Below, piece by piece: positions 54,068 to 62,856 of a stretch of DNA of 64,000 nt. The DNA lies in contig MEPU01000012.1 in assembly GCA_001771815.1 (NCBI GenBank), forward strand, positions 62,001 through 126,000. Direction: 5' to 3'. Origin of the DNA: Bdellovibrionales bacterium RIFCSPHIGHO2_01_FULL_40_29 (GTDB lineage Bacteria; Bdellovibrionota; Bdellovibrionia; Bdellovibrionales; Bdellovibrionaceae). Both the position numbers and the translations under genes were made by a program. How positions within the stretch are numbered: position 1 is the first letter of the stretch; the number at the start of each line of letters is the position of its first letter. Under the pieces are notes generated by a model. It did no database searches. It had not been told where the DNA came from and worked only from the letters and a program-made list of their open reading frames with translations.

Positions 54068-54873
54068 GTTTTTTCAATAACTGAAAAATACATGGGACCG
54101 AAACCGCATCGATCTGGCAACACCTGATAACCATGCTCGGTTTTTTCTAAAAAATCCAATTCATTTAAAAACGCAGGCCTCAAAATTTGAGGCTTTCTTT
54201 TCTTTAATAACTTAGCAACAACAGAATCATTCTCTAACGGAGAAATTGAACACGTTGAATAAACAATGCGTCCACCCACTTTGACGGCTAACCAAGCTGA
54301 CGACAATAGTGAATACTGCCTAACAGATAAATTTTTAGTCCGCTTCTCGCTCCATAATTTCATTTCACTTGGATTTTCCATAAGATGGCGTTCTCCACTG
54401 CACGGAACATCCGCCAGCACCCGATCAAAAACCTCAGGCTGCCTCAGCCCATACTGATTCCCATCCAAACCTTTGACGTGAATAAATAATCGTTTTTCAC
54501 GATTAATGTGTTCATTCAACACCCGCATCAAACGAGCACGACGGCCTTCGGACATTTCATTAGCAATCAATTCACCAGAGGGGAGCTGCCATTGATTTGA
54601 AAAATTAAAACTCATCTCTTCTGCCAAAACCAATGTTTTTCCACCCGGAGCAGAACACATATCTAAAACAACATCCGTCGGCATCACCTCTAAAGCCCTG
54701 GCCACAACCTGACTGGCTGGGTCCATCACATAGTTTTGAGATAATCCCGAATCCAATTCAGCAAATTTATTCGGCCGTGAAATTTGTTTATTTTTTTCAA
54801 CCAAGGCCCTTCGAATTGCTGGCCAACGATCCGTATATATTTTTTCAAAATAGGAATCAAAAGCGCTATTCAT
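54064..54873 (-). CDS. RsmF/NSUN-like RNA (cytosine-C5)-methyltransferase
   Basis: A ~269-residue methyltransferase core. Motif I DMCSAPGGKTLVLAEEM, motif IV DVPCSGERHLMEN with its cysteine, and motif VI YSTCSISPLENDSVV with the nucleophile cysteine. It lacks the NusB-like N-terminal domain of RsmB. The ATG at 54873 overlaps the phoR stop by 8 nt. This is the second m5C methyltransferase in the window. Confidence 0.85.
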   Translation of the reverse strand: MNSAFDSYFEKIYTDRWPAIRRALVEKNKQISRPNKFAELDSGLSQNYVMDPASQVVARALEVMPTDVVLDMCSAPGGKTLVLAEEMSFNFSNQWQLPSGELIANEMSEGRRARLMRVLNEHINREKRLFIHVKGLDGNQYGLRQPEVFDRVLADVPCSGERHLMENPSEMKLWSEKRTKNLSVRQYSLLSSAWLAVKVGGRIVYSTCSISPLENDSVVAKLLKKRKPQILRPAFLNELDFLEKTEHGYQVLPDRCGFGPMYFSVIEKT

Positions 54874-56128
54874 TTGGAAACTCGCAGATAAACTCGGCAC
54901 CTTGTTGCACTTCGGGATTCAGCCAAATGCGCCCATGATGATTCAGAACATGGTGCTTCACCAAAGCCAATCCCAAACCTGACCCCCCTTGGTCGCGACC
55001 ACGGCCTTTATCGATGCGGTAGAATCTTTCAAAAACTCGGTCTTGCTGATCCTTTGAAATACCAGGTCCGAAATCCTTCACCCTGAGCCATGTCATTTTT
55101 TCTTTTTTCTGCCAGTGAATTTCGATCTGAGACGAATCTCCACTGCCCTCGCCAGTGTATCGAATAGCATTCACTAATAAATTTCGTAGAATCTGTCGAA
55201 TAGCATCACTATTAGCAAACAGAGTCTCGGCCTGATTATGCACGACGACGCTTTTCCCCTTCATGCGAAGTAGACCTTCGATCTCGCGCAAGACTTCATC
55301 CGTCACTGGTGCTGTTGCTAACTTTTCCCTTTGCAAATAAGACCCCTGATCCAATTTGGAAAGACTTAATAAATCATCCATCAGCTCGGACATGCTTTCA
55401 CTGCTTTCAACAATCGGCTTAACCAATTCGAGATACTCTGGCTGATTTGCAATTTTTTTCAAAAGCAATTGCGAATATCCCTTGATCACAGTCAATGGGG
55501 TTCGCAGCTCATGAGATGCATTGGCGACAAAATCAATTTTTATTTTTTCTGTTTTTTTAATTTCAGAAAGATCATAGAAAACACCTAGACACCAGGTTTC
55601 GTTCTCTAACCGTGATGGTAGTGGAGTTACAAACAATTGCAGGTAATCAATTTCATTTTTTTGCATCTCTGCCATTTCAAAAGTTTTCTTGAATGTTGCA
55701 ATAATAGCAGGATCCCGAACGACATCTTGTAAAAAATAAGAACTTTGATTCTTCGTTGGCGCCCAATTGAATGTATTTAAAAAAGATGAATTGAATGAGA
55801 TAATTTTTAAATTCTGATCAACAGTAACAATGGCCTCTTTAAGTCCTGAAAAAACTGTTTCATAGCCTTTTCGCTCTTCTTGAGATTGACGACGCAGCCG
55901 TAAATATTTTTTACGAAGACTGAGTGCCGCTCGTTCCAAATCAGCAAAATCCACATCTGTTTGATCAAAAACGTTATTGATCGAGGCAAATTCATTCTCT
56001 TCGGCCTTCATTAAAAGAATCATCTGCTTGGTTTGTCGAATAATCATCGTGCGAAAACGCAAATAGCTCAGCAAATAGCTCACAATTCCGATCAGCAACA
56101 ATGAGAGAATCCAGATCATCTGTTGCAT
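54866..56128 (-). CDS. phoR: PhoR-like sensor histidine kinase
   Basis: A 420-residue kinase. One N-terminal transmembrane helix (MIWILSLLLIGIVSYLLSYL), a PAS-like region (VFSGLKEAIVTVDQNLKIISFNSSFLNTF), HisKA H-box (ASHELRTPLTVIKGY), and HATPase boxes NLLVNAIRYTG, VKDFGPGISKDQQDRVFERF and GGSGLGLALVKHH. Directly follows phoB by 6 nt. With phoU and phoB it gives a phosphate-sensing cluster; the gene symbol is by context. Confidence 0.9.
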   Translation of the reverse strand: MQQMIWILSLLLIGIVSYLLSYLRFRTMIIRQTKQMILLMKAEENEFASINNVFDQTDVDFADLERAALSLRKKYLRLRRQSQEERKGYETVFSGLKEAIVTVDQNLKIISFNSSFLNTFNWAPTKNQSSYFLQDVVRDPAIIATFKKTFEMAEMQKNEIDYLQLFVTPLPSRLENETWCLGVFYDLSEIKKTEKIKIDFVANASHELRTPLTVIKGYSQLLLKKIANQPEYLELVKPIVESSESMSELMDDLLSLSKLDQGSYLQREKLATAPVTDEVLREIEGLLRMKGKSVVVHNQAETLFANSDAIRQILRNLLVNAIRYTGEGSGDSSQIEIHWQKKEKMTWLRVKDFGPGISKDQQDRVFERFYRIDKGRGRDQGGSGLGLALVKHHVLNHHGRIWLNPEVQQGAEFICEFPNE

Positions 56129-56134
56129 CGAAGT

Positions 56135-56905
56135 CTAAAGCTCCCCTGCCGATGATGATGGATCTGACGCAGATACCAGAACCCGGTATCCAACTCCGCG
56201 AATTGTTTCGATATGATCCGCCCAAGATCCTAGTTTTTTACGAAGCGCAAAAACATGGGTGTCAATTGTTCGCCCCGTCACATTGACATCGTCACCCTGA
56301 ATCAAACTGATGAGCTGCTCGCGACTCATCACACGCCCCTGAGCCTTAAATAAGGCCTCCAGCAATTTAAACTCAGACGGAGTTAAGTGAACTTCCTGTC
56401 CTTTGTGTTCTACTGTGTGCTGGGTGAAATGCATCGAAAGATCGTTGAATTCAATCCGGTCTGGTGAATTTTTCTCGACCATCGCGTTATCCGTACTGCT
56501 TGATGCTGCTTTTAGAATATTTTTTTCAAACTCCAGACGTCGAATTAAATTTCTAACTCGAGCCAAAAGAACTTTCTCATCAAAAGGTTTTGTTAAATAG
56601 TCATCAGCACCAGCTTCGATAGCTTTCACAATAGAATCTGAATCGGCCTTTGCTGTCAGCATCAGAATTTTGATATTGCACTTAAGAGCACGAATTTTTT
56701 CAAGCAATTCAATCCCCTGCATCGAGGGAAGCATCCAATCCAAAAGCCCTAACTGGTATTTTTTTTCTTGAACTAAAAATAATGCTGGCTCTGCATTTTG
56801 AAACACATCCACAGCAAATCCTAAATCTGTCAGATGAATTCTTAACAGATTGGCAATGGCTACGTCATCTTCAACAATAAAGGCCTGGTAGCTGACTTTT
56901 TCCAT
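56135..56905 (-). CDS. phoB: PhoB-like OmpR-family response regulator
   Basis: A 256-residue response regulator. Receiver domain with acidic pocket residues EDDVAI, phospho-acceptor region LGLLDWMLPSMQGIEL and KPFDEK; winged-helix output domain (~160-245: LTPSEFKLLEALFKAQGRVMSREQLISLIQG ... IDTHVFALRKKLG ... IRGVGYRV). Expected to bind Pho boxes. It lies between phoU and phoR in the same operon. Confidence 0.92.
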   Translation of the reverse strand: MEKVSYQAFIVEDDVAIANLLRIHLTDLGFAVDVFQNAEPALFLVQEKKYQLGLLDWMLPSMQGIELLEKIRALKCNIKILMLTAKADSDSIVKAIEAGADDYLTKPFDEKVLLARVRNLIRRLEFEKNILKAASSSTDNAMVEKNSPDRIEFNDLSMHFTQHTVEHKGQEVHLTPSEFKLLEALFKAQGRVMSREQLISLIQGDDVNVTGRTIDTHVFALRKKLGSWADHIETIRGVGYRVLVSASDPSSSAGEL

Positions 56906-56922
56906 CGACGAGCTCTTTCTCT

Positions 56923-57576
56923 CTACGCCTGATGGCGAATATCTTTTCCAGTAAGTGCAAAAATAACGTCTTCAGCAATATTCGTTGAATGATCACCTAA
57001 TCGTTCTAAATTTCGAGCGATTAAAATCAGATCCAATAAATTCTCAACCTGCTCTGGCTGAATTTTCATTCGACTGATGGCATCAGAAACAACCTTATTT
57101 TTGAGTCGATCAATTTCATCATCCATAACCAAAACATCCTTGGCCATGGTAGAACTCATTTTCACAAAACTATCTAAAGCGGCCTTCACCATTGTTTTAA
57201 CTGTTGAAGCCATCACTTCGATATCTTGAAAAGAAATATTATTCGAGCGATTCAAAACGTCTTTACCAATATAGGCAATATTCACACACTGATCACCCAT
57301 GCGCTCGAGATCCGTATTGATTTTAATGATTGATAAAATAAATCTTAAGTCACGGGCGACAGGTCCTTGTTTTGCCAAAACTTCAAGACAGGCATTATCA
57401 ATTTTGATTTGTAGATCGTTGATGGATTGTTCGATTGTGTGAACAGAGGCAAACTGCTGCAAATCTCTTCGAGAAACTCCATTCAAAACAGTCTGAAGAG
57501 CCTTCTCGACTTGGCCTCCCATTTCAACAGTTAAGTTTTTCAAATCCTCGAGCTGGGAATCAATTGTTCTTTCCAT
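56923..57576 (-). CDS. phoU: phosphate transport system regulator PhoU
   Basis: A 217-residue all-helical protein with two PhoU repeats. Visible metal-binding motifs EqsINDLQIKIDN-like and MDDEIDRLKNKV, plus DLRFILSIIKINTDLERMGDQ and ARNLERLGDHSTNIAE. It modulates PhoR and phosphate transport. First gene of phoU-phoB-phoR, divergent from ppx with a 69-nt gap. No pst genes are in the window. Confidence 0.94.
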   Translation of the reverse strand: MERTIDSQLEDLKNLTVEMGGQVEKALQTVLNGVSRRDLQQFASVHTIEQSINDLQIKIDNACLEVLAKQGPVARDLRFILSIIKINTDLERMGDQCVNIAYIGKDVLNRSNNISFQDIEVMASTVKTMVKAALDSFVKMSSTMAKDVLVMDDEIDRLKNKVVSDAISRMKIQPEQVENLLDLILIARNLERLGDHSTNIAEDVIFALTGKDIRHQA

Positions 57577-57645
57577 TTGTCCTACTTTCTGGGCTAGCTT
57601 AGCTTCTTTCTTGACCCCTGTCTTCTTTCAACGCGAAAATCGACT

Positions 57646-58539
57646 ATGCGCATATCTTCGATCGACATAGGTTCAAATGCAATCCGTCAGGTGATTATCG
57701 AGATCGACATGAACGGGACGTGGACGGTCCTTAAAAAGCACCGTGAACCGATTCGCCTTGGCCATGATGTTTTTCTATACAGAAAAATAACCCCTCCAAC
57801 TGAGCAACGCCTGGTTTTGGCCTTTAAGCGAATGGCTCGCCTTATGAAAAAGTTTAAAGTTGATAAAAGTATCGCGTTAGCGACCAGTGCCTTTCGTGAC
57901 GCTCAAAACAAGCGCCCCCTACTAACAAAAATTAAACAAACCAGCGGAATTAAAATTGAAGTGATTTCTGGGACTGAAGAAGCTCGTTTGATTCGTCAAG
58001 CTGTTAAACACAACACCTGTTTAAACGATAAGCATTGTTTACTGATCGATATCGGTGGCGGAAGTGTTGAGTTAACTCATGTTCACAGCAATAGAATCTA
58101 TTTCTCGCGCAGCTTCAGATGGGGAATGGTTCGTACATTGGCCGAGGCCGCTGTGCAAAACAAAACACCCCAGGTCATCTGTAAAGAAAATCTCAAAAAA
58201 GCCAGTCGCTTTTTACCCAAACGTCAGTTTGAACTTGCCGTTGGCACGGGTGGGAATTTGGATGCCATTGGAAAACTAAAACTCACCCTTCTTAAAAAAG
58301 GGCCCAACACCCTAGTTTCGGCAAGCGAGCTTAAAATTATTTACAAGAGATTTATGAAAATGTCGCCGCAAGACCGACTAACAAAGTTGGATTTAAAGCC
58401 AGACCGCTTAGACGTGATTGAACCCGCCCTATTTTTAACTCTTCAATTGCTAAAAAAATATAAAATTAAACGTATTAAAATACCCTGCGTTGGTCTTAAA
58501 GAAGGTGCCATTTATTCGCTTCTTAATTCTCACTCTTGA
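57646..58539 (+). CDS. Ppx/GppA-family phosphatase
   Basis: A 297-residue sugar-kinase/Hsp70/actin-fold phosphatase. Motifs: SSIDIGSNAIRQVI, ATSAFRDAQN, ISGTEEARLI, LLIDIGGGSVELT. The length equals the two N-terminal domains only, as in short exopolyphosphatases. It probably degrades polyphosphate or (p)ppGpp. Divergent from phoU and convergent with ppk1, overlapping ppk1 by 17 nt. Confidence 0.92.
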   Translation: MRISSIDIGSNAIRQVIIEIDMNGTWTVLKKHREPIRLGHDVFLYRKITPPTEQRLVLAFKRMARLMKKFKVDKSIALATSAFRDAQNKRPLLTKIKQTSGIKIEVISGTEEARLIRQAVKHNTCLNDKHCLLIDIGGGSVELTHVHSNRIYFSRSFRWGMVRTLAEAAVQNKTPQVICKENLKKASRFLPKRQFELAVGTGGNLDAIGKLKLTLLKKGPNTLVSASELKIIYKRFMKMSPQDRLTKLDLKPDRLDVIEPALFLTLQLLKKYKIKRIKIPCVGLKEGAIYSLLNSHS

Positions 58540-60742
58540 TATCGTCTTCGTTAAAAAGTTGATATGCCCGTGCTTGCTTCATCAACTCTTCTTGGACTGG
58601 CAATCGAGTGGCCTCAGTTGATGGTTTTACTTTTTTTTCATAACTAGCATCCGATTTCATAATCCAGGTTTCGCTGGTATCGTTCCAATACAATTGCAAC
58701 ACATTCCATAATTTTTCTTTGAGAGCGCGATCATAAATAGGACAAAGCGCTTCCACTCGTGCATGCAAATTACGATACATCCAGTCCGCTGAACCAATAT
58801 AAAAATCACCATCAACAGGATCGACTTGCCCATTGCGAAAGTAAAAAATTCGCGAGTGCTCCAAAAAACGCCCAATCGTTGATTGCACATGAATTGTTTC
58901 GCTGACGCCTTTGACATTGGTTTTGATACAACAAAATCCTCGAACAATAAGTTGAATCGGCACTTGTGCCTGACTGGCCTCATAGAGAGCTAAGGAAATA
59001 TCATTTTCTTCCATATTATTAAACTTGGCCATAATCAAGCTGGGCCGTTTTGCTAAGGCATGATTCTTTTCACGATTGATGAGCTCTTTCATCTTGGTAA
59101 ACATATTCACCGGAGCCAAAATCAAATGCTGGTAGTTCTGCTTTAATGATTTACCTGTCAGGTAATTAAAAAATTCAACTAATTCTGACGTGATTCGCTC
59201 ATCACATGTTAATAGTCCCATATCTGTGTAGAACCGCGCTGTGCTGCCATTGTAATTGCCTGTGCCAATATGGGCATAACACCGCACACGATCAGATTCT
59301 CGGCGCACAACAAGAGCGGTCTTAGCGTGAGTTTTAAATCCAACCACACCATACACCACGTGCACACCCGCATTTTCAAGCTCTTGCGCCCAGTAAATAT
59401 TTCGCTCTTCATCGAATCTGGCTTTCAATTCAATCAAACAGACCACTTGCTTTCCGGCTTCGGCAGCGTTGATCAGGGCTTTGATAAACGGAGAATTATC
59501 TCCGGTGCGATACAGGGTCATCTTGATAGCCAAAACATCTGGATCTTCAGAAGCATCATGAATGAATTTTTCAACGCTCGCTGAAAAACTCTCAAATGGA
59601 TGATGCATCAAAATATCATTCTTTTTAATGGCACCAAAAATTGTAAAATTAGGATCACTCAGGCCCAGCGGAACGACTGGTGACCAAACTGGGTATTTAT
59701 GCTTTGGCCAACTGAGCGAACCAGCTAGGGCTGCAAAATCCATAAGATCAAAATGTGTTTGCATTGAAAAAATATCACTTTCTGATACTTCCAACTGAGA
59801 AATTAAAAAATCACGCAACCACTTCAAATTGCACTCACCCAGCTCCAACCGGACAATTTCGGCAAAGCGTCGTTGTCGCAACTCTTCTTCAATCATCGCC
59901 AACAGGTCCTCGATATCCTCTTCTTCTCGATCGGAATCAGCATTTCTGGTCAATCGAAAAATAATCGAACCTTTAACAACCATCTCTGGAAACAATTCCG
60001 AAACAAATTCCCTGATAATATCCACCAAATGAATGTACTTACTGACGCCACCTTTATCTTTAGTGGGATTCACCAACACCCATTGCTGTAAAACACTTGG
60101 AATTTTTATTCGCGCAAATAAATAATCAGAATCTGCTGTGGAGTGAGCCAAAGCCACACCCAACGATGTTGACAAGTTCGATATAAATGGAAATGGATGT
60201 CCAGGATCAACCGAAAGAGGCGTCAGAACTGGAAAAATATTTTTTAGAAAATAATTTTTTACCCATTTCTTTTCAGTTTCATTTAAGCTTTTATAACCCA
60301 CAATATGACAACCTTCGACACGAAGGCTTTCTGTCAATTTTGCAATCAAGTCACTTTGTTTTTTAAGCATCGGTTGCAAACGACGGGTGATCATCGCCAG
60401 CTGCATTTCTGGAGTTTGCCCATCAGATGATTTTGCTGAAATTCCATAGGCAACATGTCGTTTTAATCCACCGACTCGCTTCATAAAAAACTCATCCAAA
60501 TTAGTTGAAGAAATGGATAAAAATCGAAGTCGCTCGAGCAATGGATTCCGCAAATCTTCCGCTTCGGCCAAAACTCGCAAATTAAAATTCAGCCATCCCA
60601 ACTCTCGATTGTTAAAAATAAGAGCTGATGACCGAGGATGTTCGATGATATCGTTCTTCTTTTTTCGACGTGATTTTGAAGCACGATCAACTTTTCCAGT
60701 TGTAGGACTATTCTTGCTTTTCGATTTATTTTTTACAGTCAC
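58523..60742 (-). CDS. ppk1: polyphosphate kinase 1
   Basis: A ~739-residue enzyme polymerising ATP gamma-phosphate into polyphosphate. Family segments: NRELGWLNFNLRVLAEAED, LSISSTNLDEFFMKRVGGL, SASVEKFIHDASEDPDVLAIKMTLYRTG, ELKARFDEERNI, and GTGNYNGSTARFYTDMGLLT (phospho-histidine region with RCYAHIGTGNYN). A GTG at 60742 after a lysine-rich start is preferred; an ATG at 60793 would overlap the phosphatase gene by 68 nt. Convergent with the Ppx gene. Confidence 0.93.
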   Translation of the reverse strand: MTVKNKSKSKNSPTTGKVDRASKSRRKKKNDIIEHPRSSALIFNNRELGWLNFNLRVLAEAEDLRNPLLERLRFLSISSTNLDEFFMKRVGGLKRHVAYGISAKSSDGQTPEMQLAMITRRLQPMLKKQSDLIAKLTESLRVEGCHIVGYKSLNETEKKWVKNYFLKNIFPVLTPLSVDPGHPFPFISNLSTSLGVALAHSTADSDYLFARIKIPSVLQQWVLVNPTKDKGGVSKYIHLVDIIREFVSELFPEMVVKGSIIFRLTRNADSDREEEDIEDLLAMIEEELRQRRFAEIVRLELGECNLKWLRDFLISQLEVSESDIFSMQTHFDLMDFAALAGSLSWPKHKYPVWSPVVPLGLSDPNFTIFGAIKKNDILMHHPFESFSASVEKFIHDASEDPDVLAIKMTLYRTGDNSPFIKALINAAEAGKQVVCLIELKARFDEERNIYWAQELENAGVHVVYGVVGFKTHAKTALVVRRESDRVRCYAHIGTGNYNGSTARFYTDMGLLTCDERITSELVEFFNYLTGKSLKQNYQHLILAPVNMFTKMKELINREKNHALAKRPSLIMAKFNNMEENDISLALYEASQAQVPIQLIVRGFCCIKTNVKGVSETIHVQSTIGRFLEHSRIFYFRNGQVDPVDGDFYIGSADWMYRNLHARVEALCPIYDRALKEKLWNVLQLYWNDTSETWIMKSDASYEKKVKPSTEATRLPVQEELMKQARAYQLFNEDDIKSEN

Positions 60743-61355
60743 GGGATTCTTCTCGGTAAAGGGAAAATTCAGGAGCACAAATACGATAGTCATTCATGGC
60801 CCAATGAGCATCTTTAAACTTGCGAACAAAACCAGTCATTGCAGGCTTAAATAAAGGGACGTGCCAGTATTTAAATGTCAGTTGCTCTAAGGCTTCTTCT
60901 AAAGATTTATTCATATAGGCTCGTTGATAAAGAGCCGCCACCATTCCTGTTCGATCAGCCCCTACTCGGCAATGAATTAAAATAGGAAAAGGGCCTTTTT
61001 CAAAAACTTGAAAAATACGGCGTAAATTTTCTTCGTCGGGATAATAAAGATCGCTCATATCAATGGCGACAAAGTCAGTTTTCATTCGCGTCAGAGCCAC
61101 ATCCTGTTGCTCGTAGAAACGGGTCTGCAATGGATACCCCCGCAAACTGATAACCGTTTTAATACCATATTTTTTTATTGTGTCGGCAAGTTCTTCTGTC
61201 GTCAGCTGAGCCGAACGATAGAGTTTCCCCTCATCAACAACAGCAAAATTTTGAGAAATTCGAAAAACTGACGCCCGATAGATGGCTGCCGAAAATACCA
61301 GAAATAACACTAGACCTAGAGCCAACTTGGCGTATTTTTTATTCATCCCAGACAT
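60726..61355 (-). CDS. membrane-anchored dual-specificity/tyrosine phosphatase
   Basis: A 209-residue protein with an N-terminal transmembrane helix and a phosphatase domain carrying the CX5R loop HCRVGADRTG (C129, R135) and GTKVVISLRG-like ITVISLRGYPLQ segment. The fold resembles Siw14-type atypical dual-specificity phosphatases. It sits upstream of ppk1 in the same orientation with overlapping ends, which suggests a role in phosphate or polyphosphate metabolism, though its substrate is unknown. ATGs at 61355 and 61346 are both possible. Confidence 0.8.
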   Translation of the reverse strand: MSGMNKKYAKLALGLVLFLVFSAAIYRASVFRISQNFAVVDEGKLYRSAQLTTEELADTIKKYGIKTVISLRGYPLQTRFYEQQDVALTRMKTDFVAIDMSDLYYPDEENLRRIFQVFEKGPFPILIHCRVGADRTGMVAALYQRAYMNKSLEEALEQLTFKYWHVPLFKPAMTGFVRKFKDAHWAMNDYRICAPEFSLYREESRDCKK

Positions 61356-61526
61356 ACCACGAGTATGAATGTAAAATTCAGTGGAGCCAAGTCAAGATCG
61401 GGTTAGACTCGATTCGCAAACCTTGATGAGTCCTTAAATCTGTATCAAAAAGAGACATAAAAATATTTATTCTGACATCCCATTTTTTGACCTCGGCTTT
61501 AGCCATGGACTCGCCGATAATGAAGT

Positions 61527-62006
61527 ATGACCCAGCTAGCAAAATATCACGGCCGTTCCCCAAGATATGTCCTCAACACCGAAGATAATAATTTAATTCG
61601 CTATGCGGGTTCTGAACGCTGGCCCTGGGAAGAAAAAACAGAGGTTCGTAATATTTCACTGACGGGTCTGTCCTTTATTGCTCCCAGTGACCTCTCACCT
61701 ATGATCGGTGAAATCATAAAAATCCAATTTGTCGTCCCCGCCGGAAAACAAATGGCATGCTACGCCATTGTGATTCGCATCGACAGCGAAAATGATTCTG
61801 AAAATTTAATTGCTGTGCATTTTTATAAATTAGACCGCTTGCAACGGATCAATCTGTTGCAAGGTTTATCTGACAGAAACATCAGTGCCGCAAAATCCTC
61901 ACCTAAGCAAAACGCCATCAACGGAACGTCTAGAGTTATTGCTCTTTTGGGGCTAATTTTTACAAGTATCTGCTGGGCGACGCTGTTAAAACTGTATTTT
62001 TTATAG
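61527..62006 (+). CDS. PilZ-like domain protein with C-terminal membrane helix
   Basis: A 159-residue protein. The N-terminal domain resembles PilZ: RYAGSERWPWEEKTEVRNISLTGLSFIAPSDLSP (the family D/NxSxxG motif appears as NISLTG) and a matching beta-rich end; the RxxxR motif is weak (GRSPRYV). A C-terminal transmembrane helix (RVIALLGLIFTSICWATLLKLYFL) anchors it. It precedes the exported protein and NfrB-like glycosyltransferase, so it may link c-di-GMP to that system. Confidence 0.7.
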   Translation: MTQLAKYHGRSPRYVLNTEDNNLIRYAGSERWPWEEKTEVRNISLTGLSFIAPSDLSPMIGEIIKIQFVVPAGKQMACYAIVIRIDSENDSENLIAVHFYKLDRLQRINLLQGLSDRNISAAKSSPKQNAINGTSRVIALLGLIFTSICWATLLKLYFL

Positions 62007-62085
62007 TGCCCTATAAGTTTTAAGTAATCTTAACATTTCTGTTAAAGCCCTGTGAAATTTGTGCTAAACCTCCGCTCCTGGAGCA

Positions 62086-62856
62086 ATGACACGAATGCGT
62101 TCACCTGTAAAATCCTTAGTAATTACACGCCTTTTGACTATTCCACTTCTCACGATCCTGATAAATACCGAGTTACTCGCTTTGGAGAGCCGAACGACTT
62201 TGGCCAGCGAAACCACTCACCGATCCGGCTTGGTTTTTCAATCTGACAACCGATTGGATCAAAAATTCAACTGGCCCATCGATGAAATTAAATATGCTCC
62301 GACTCCCTATTTTGGGGCCCATCTCATTCGTATCGATGCGACCAACAGTCAATACGATGACACAAAAAATGGATTTCATATTGGTCTTGAATTGGAATTT
62401 GTCACGCATTTACACCTGCGCCTCGAACAGCGCTTTCAATCGCAAACAATGGGTGAACAAAGCAAAAACAATTCTGAATCCCGGGTTGGCCTTTTTTACT
62501 ATGACTTGGGATCTTTTACGGCATTGTCATTAGATCCTCAATGGGTGTGGGAAGTTTATGCGGAATCCTTTTATATTCCACAAATTGATTCAACCTCACC
62601 AAGCACAACAGGATGGGGTCGCGCCATTTATCGCGCTGATGAAACCTTCTTGAGAACCAGTGTTTACCTTGAAGGCGCCTTTGCAGCCAATCCAACGGCT
62701 GATTTCGGCGAAACCTATCAAGAAATTCGCCCCGGCTTGCAATTTCAAAAATCACTTTTTTCGACATCCGTGCAGTTGCAAGTTTATAAAAATATTTTAG
62801 GAACTCGTAATCAAGACATACAGGCTCTCCTGGCGATTTACGGAGAATGGCGATGA
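62086..62856 (+). CDS. exported beta-rich protein upstream of NfrB-like glycosyltransferase
   Basis: A 256-residue protein. N-terminal hydrophobic signal (LVITRLLTIPLLTILINTELLA) and a beta-rich body (TPYFGAHLIRIDAT, GFHIGLELEFVTHLHLRLEQRF, VGLFYYDLGSFTALSL) suggest an outer-membrane or periplasmic beta-barrel. Its last bases overlap the start of the NfrB-like gene (ATGA), so it is part of the same operon. It could be the counterpart of an NfrA-type outer-membrane component, but it is much smaller than NfrA. No family recognised. Confidence 0.65.
   Translation: MTRMRSPVKSLVITRLLTIPLLTILINTELLALESRTTLASETTHRSGLVFQSDNRLDQKFNWPIDEIKYAPTPYFGAHLIRIDATNSQYDDTKNGFHIGLELEFVTHLHLRLEQRFQSQTMGEQSKNNSESRVGLFYYDLGSFTALSLDPQWVWEVYAESFYIPQIDSTSPSTTGWGRAIYRADETFLRTSVYLEGAFAANPTADFGETYQEIRPGLQFQKSLFSTSVQLQVYKNILGTRNQDIQALLAIYGEWR

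Noticed and set aside
62030-62045. TTAACA-TTTC-TGTTAA hairpin after the PilZ-like gene as a terminator.
   Set aside because: The stem is short and AT-rich and lacks a T-run, and the downstream genes look functionally linked, so a terminator call is not supported.
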